Shown here piece by piece: positions 63,767-64,000 of a stretch of DNA of 64,000 bases. Each line of letters opens with the position of its first letter. Position 1 is the first letter of the stretch. The notes below the pieces were generated by a model, which saw only the letters and a program-made list of their open reading frames with translations, had not been told where the DNA came from and ran no database searches. Source of the stretch: Collinsella aerofaciens (GTDB lineage Bacteria; Actinomycetota; Coriobacteriia; Coriobacteriales; Coriobacteriaceae); contig NZ_JAQLFJ010000005.1 of assembly GCF_028206795.1 (NCBI RefSeq), positions 101,525-165,524 on the forward strand, in the 5' to 3' direction. Position numbers and translations under genes: made by a program.

Positions 63767-64000
63767 AGAGGGAAGCGTATAGGCTTCGAAGCCTTATCGA
63801 CGATGCCGACGCCATCATCGTCGGCATCGGCTCGGGCATGTCAAGCGCCGCCGGGTTCAACCATTACAACCGCGCAGGCATGGCGCGCGCCGGAATGACG
63901 GACTGGCAGCAAGCCTTTGGCTTCAAGAGCCTTTTCGACGGCTTCTACCACCTCTACCCCAGCCTCGAGCAGCGATGGGCATACTATGCGCGATACATCG
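63754..64000 (+). CDS. SirTM-like sirtuin, copy 3 (3' end outside window)
   Basis: The first 82 codons are visible: EREAYRLRSLIDDADAIIVG, then IGSGMSSAAGFNHYNRAG and FGFKSLFDGFYHLYPSLEQRW, aligning with copies 1 and 2 (GFKGAFEGSFYRWPT). The start overlaps the end of copy 2 by 13 bases. Catalytic residues lie beyond the edge. Confidence 0.8.
   Translation, partial: MPSLEREAYRLRSLIDDADAIIVGIGSGMSSAAGFNHYNRAGMARAGMTDWQQAFGFKSLFDGFYHLYPSLEQRWAYYARYI

Overview
The window is 64 kb of GC-rich bacterial chromosome. Gene content and style point to a gut actinobacterium of the class Coriobacteriia, most likely Collinsella or a close relative: AAGGAG-type ribosome sites, a LuxR regulator beside a giant LPxTG-like surface protein, many efflux and DMT transporters, a CD1871A-type CXXC protein, and families of GTCCC-core intergenic palindromes. 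This placement is inference, since no rRNA or tRNA gene was found to confirm it.

Layout. 1-9 kb: a UvrA paralogue that runs off the left edge, an AAA ATPase, a TetM/EF-G-like ribosomal-protection GTPase, a GNAT enzyme, and two rRNA methyltransferases (RsmJ, RlmA). 9-17 kb: MATE and EamA transporters with a LysR regulator, uracil-DNA glycosylase, an SDR enzyme, a VUT (queuosine-precursor) transporter behind a candidate preQ1 riboswitch, and release factor 3. 16.8-17.05 kb: six 15-bp sites in alternating orientation, spaced exactly 40 bp apart. 17-22.7 kb: a GntR/ABC-2 operon, a DMT transporter, a ClC channel, a LOG protein and a K+ channel. 22.8-29.3 kb: two hybrid histidine kinases and a substrate-binding lipoprotein, around a NimA-like flavoprotein. 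29.4-31.6 kb: TrmO, an HTH/zinc-ribbon/TipAS regulator and a glutaredoxin.

31.7-34.0 kb is an accessory island bounded by two related palindromic repeats. It carries a T-box-like leader in front of an unknown 428-residue protein, then a toxin-antitoxin-like pair. 34-43.9 kb: a Dus enzyme, an unknown membrane protein between two identical 33-bp palindromes, a fused MacB/FtsX exporter, a TlpA/polyferredoxin/CXXC redox operon and a two-component system. 43.9-47.9 kb is decayed: frameshifted arginase and ATPase remnants, a hypothetical protein, and a PadR-DUF1700 operon with a short third gene. 47.9-53.5 kb: a LuxR regulator and a 1455-residue surface protein.

54-64 kb: an XRE/membrane-protein pair, a second type IIA topoisomerase pair behind a perfect Gram-positive-type LexA box, a DUF4143 ATPase, a flavodoxin-fold reductase, and a TetR-controlled run of three tandem SirTM-like sirtuins that leaves the right edge. 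The most unusual items are the 40-bp alternating array, the triple sirtuin operon, the T-box leader on a non-synthetase gene, and the putatively SOS-linked topoisomerase. Many reverse-strand long ORFs in this window are composition shadows and are not annotated.
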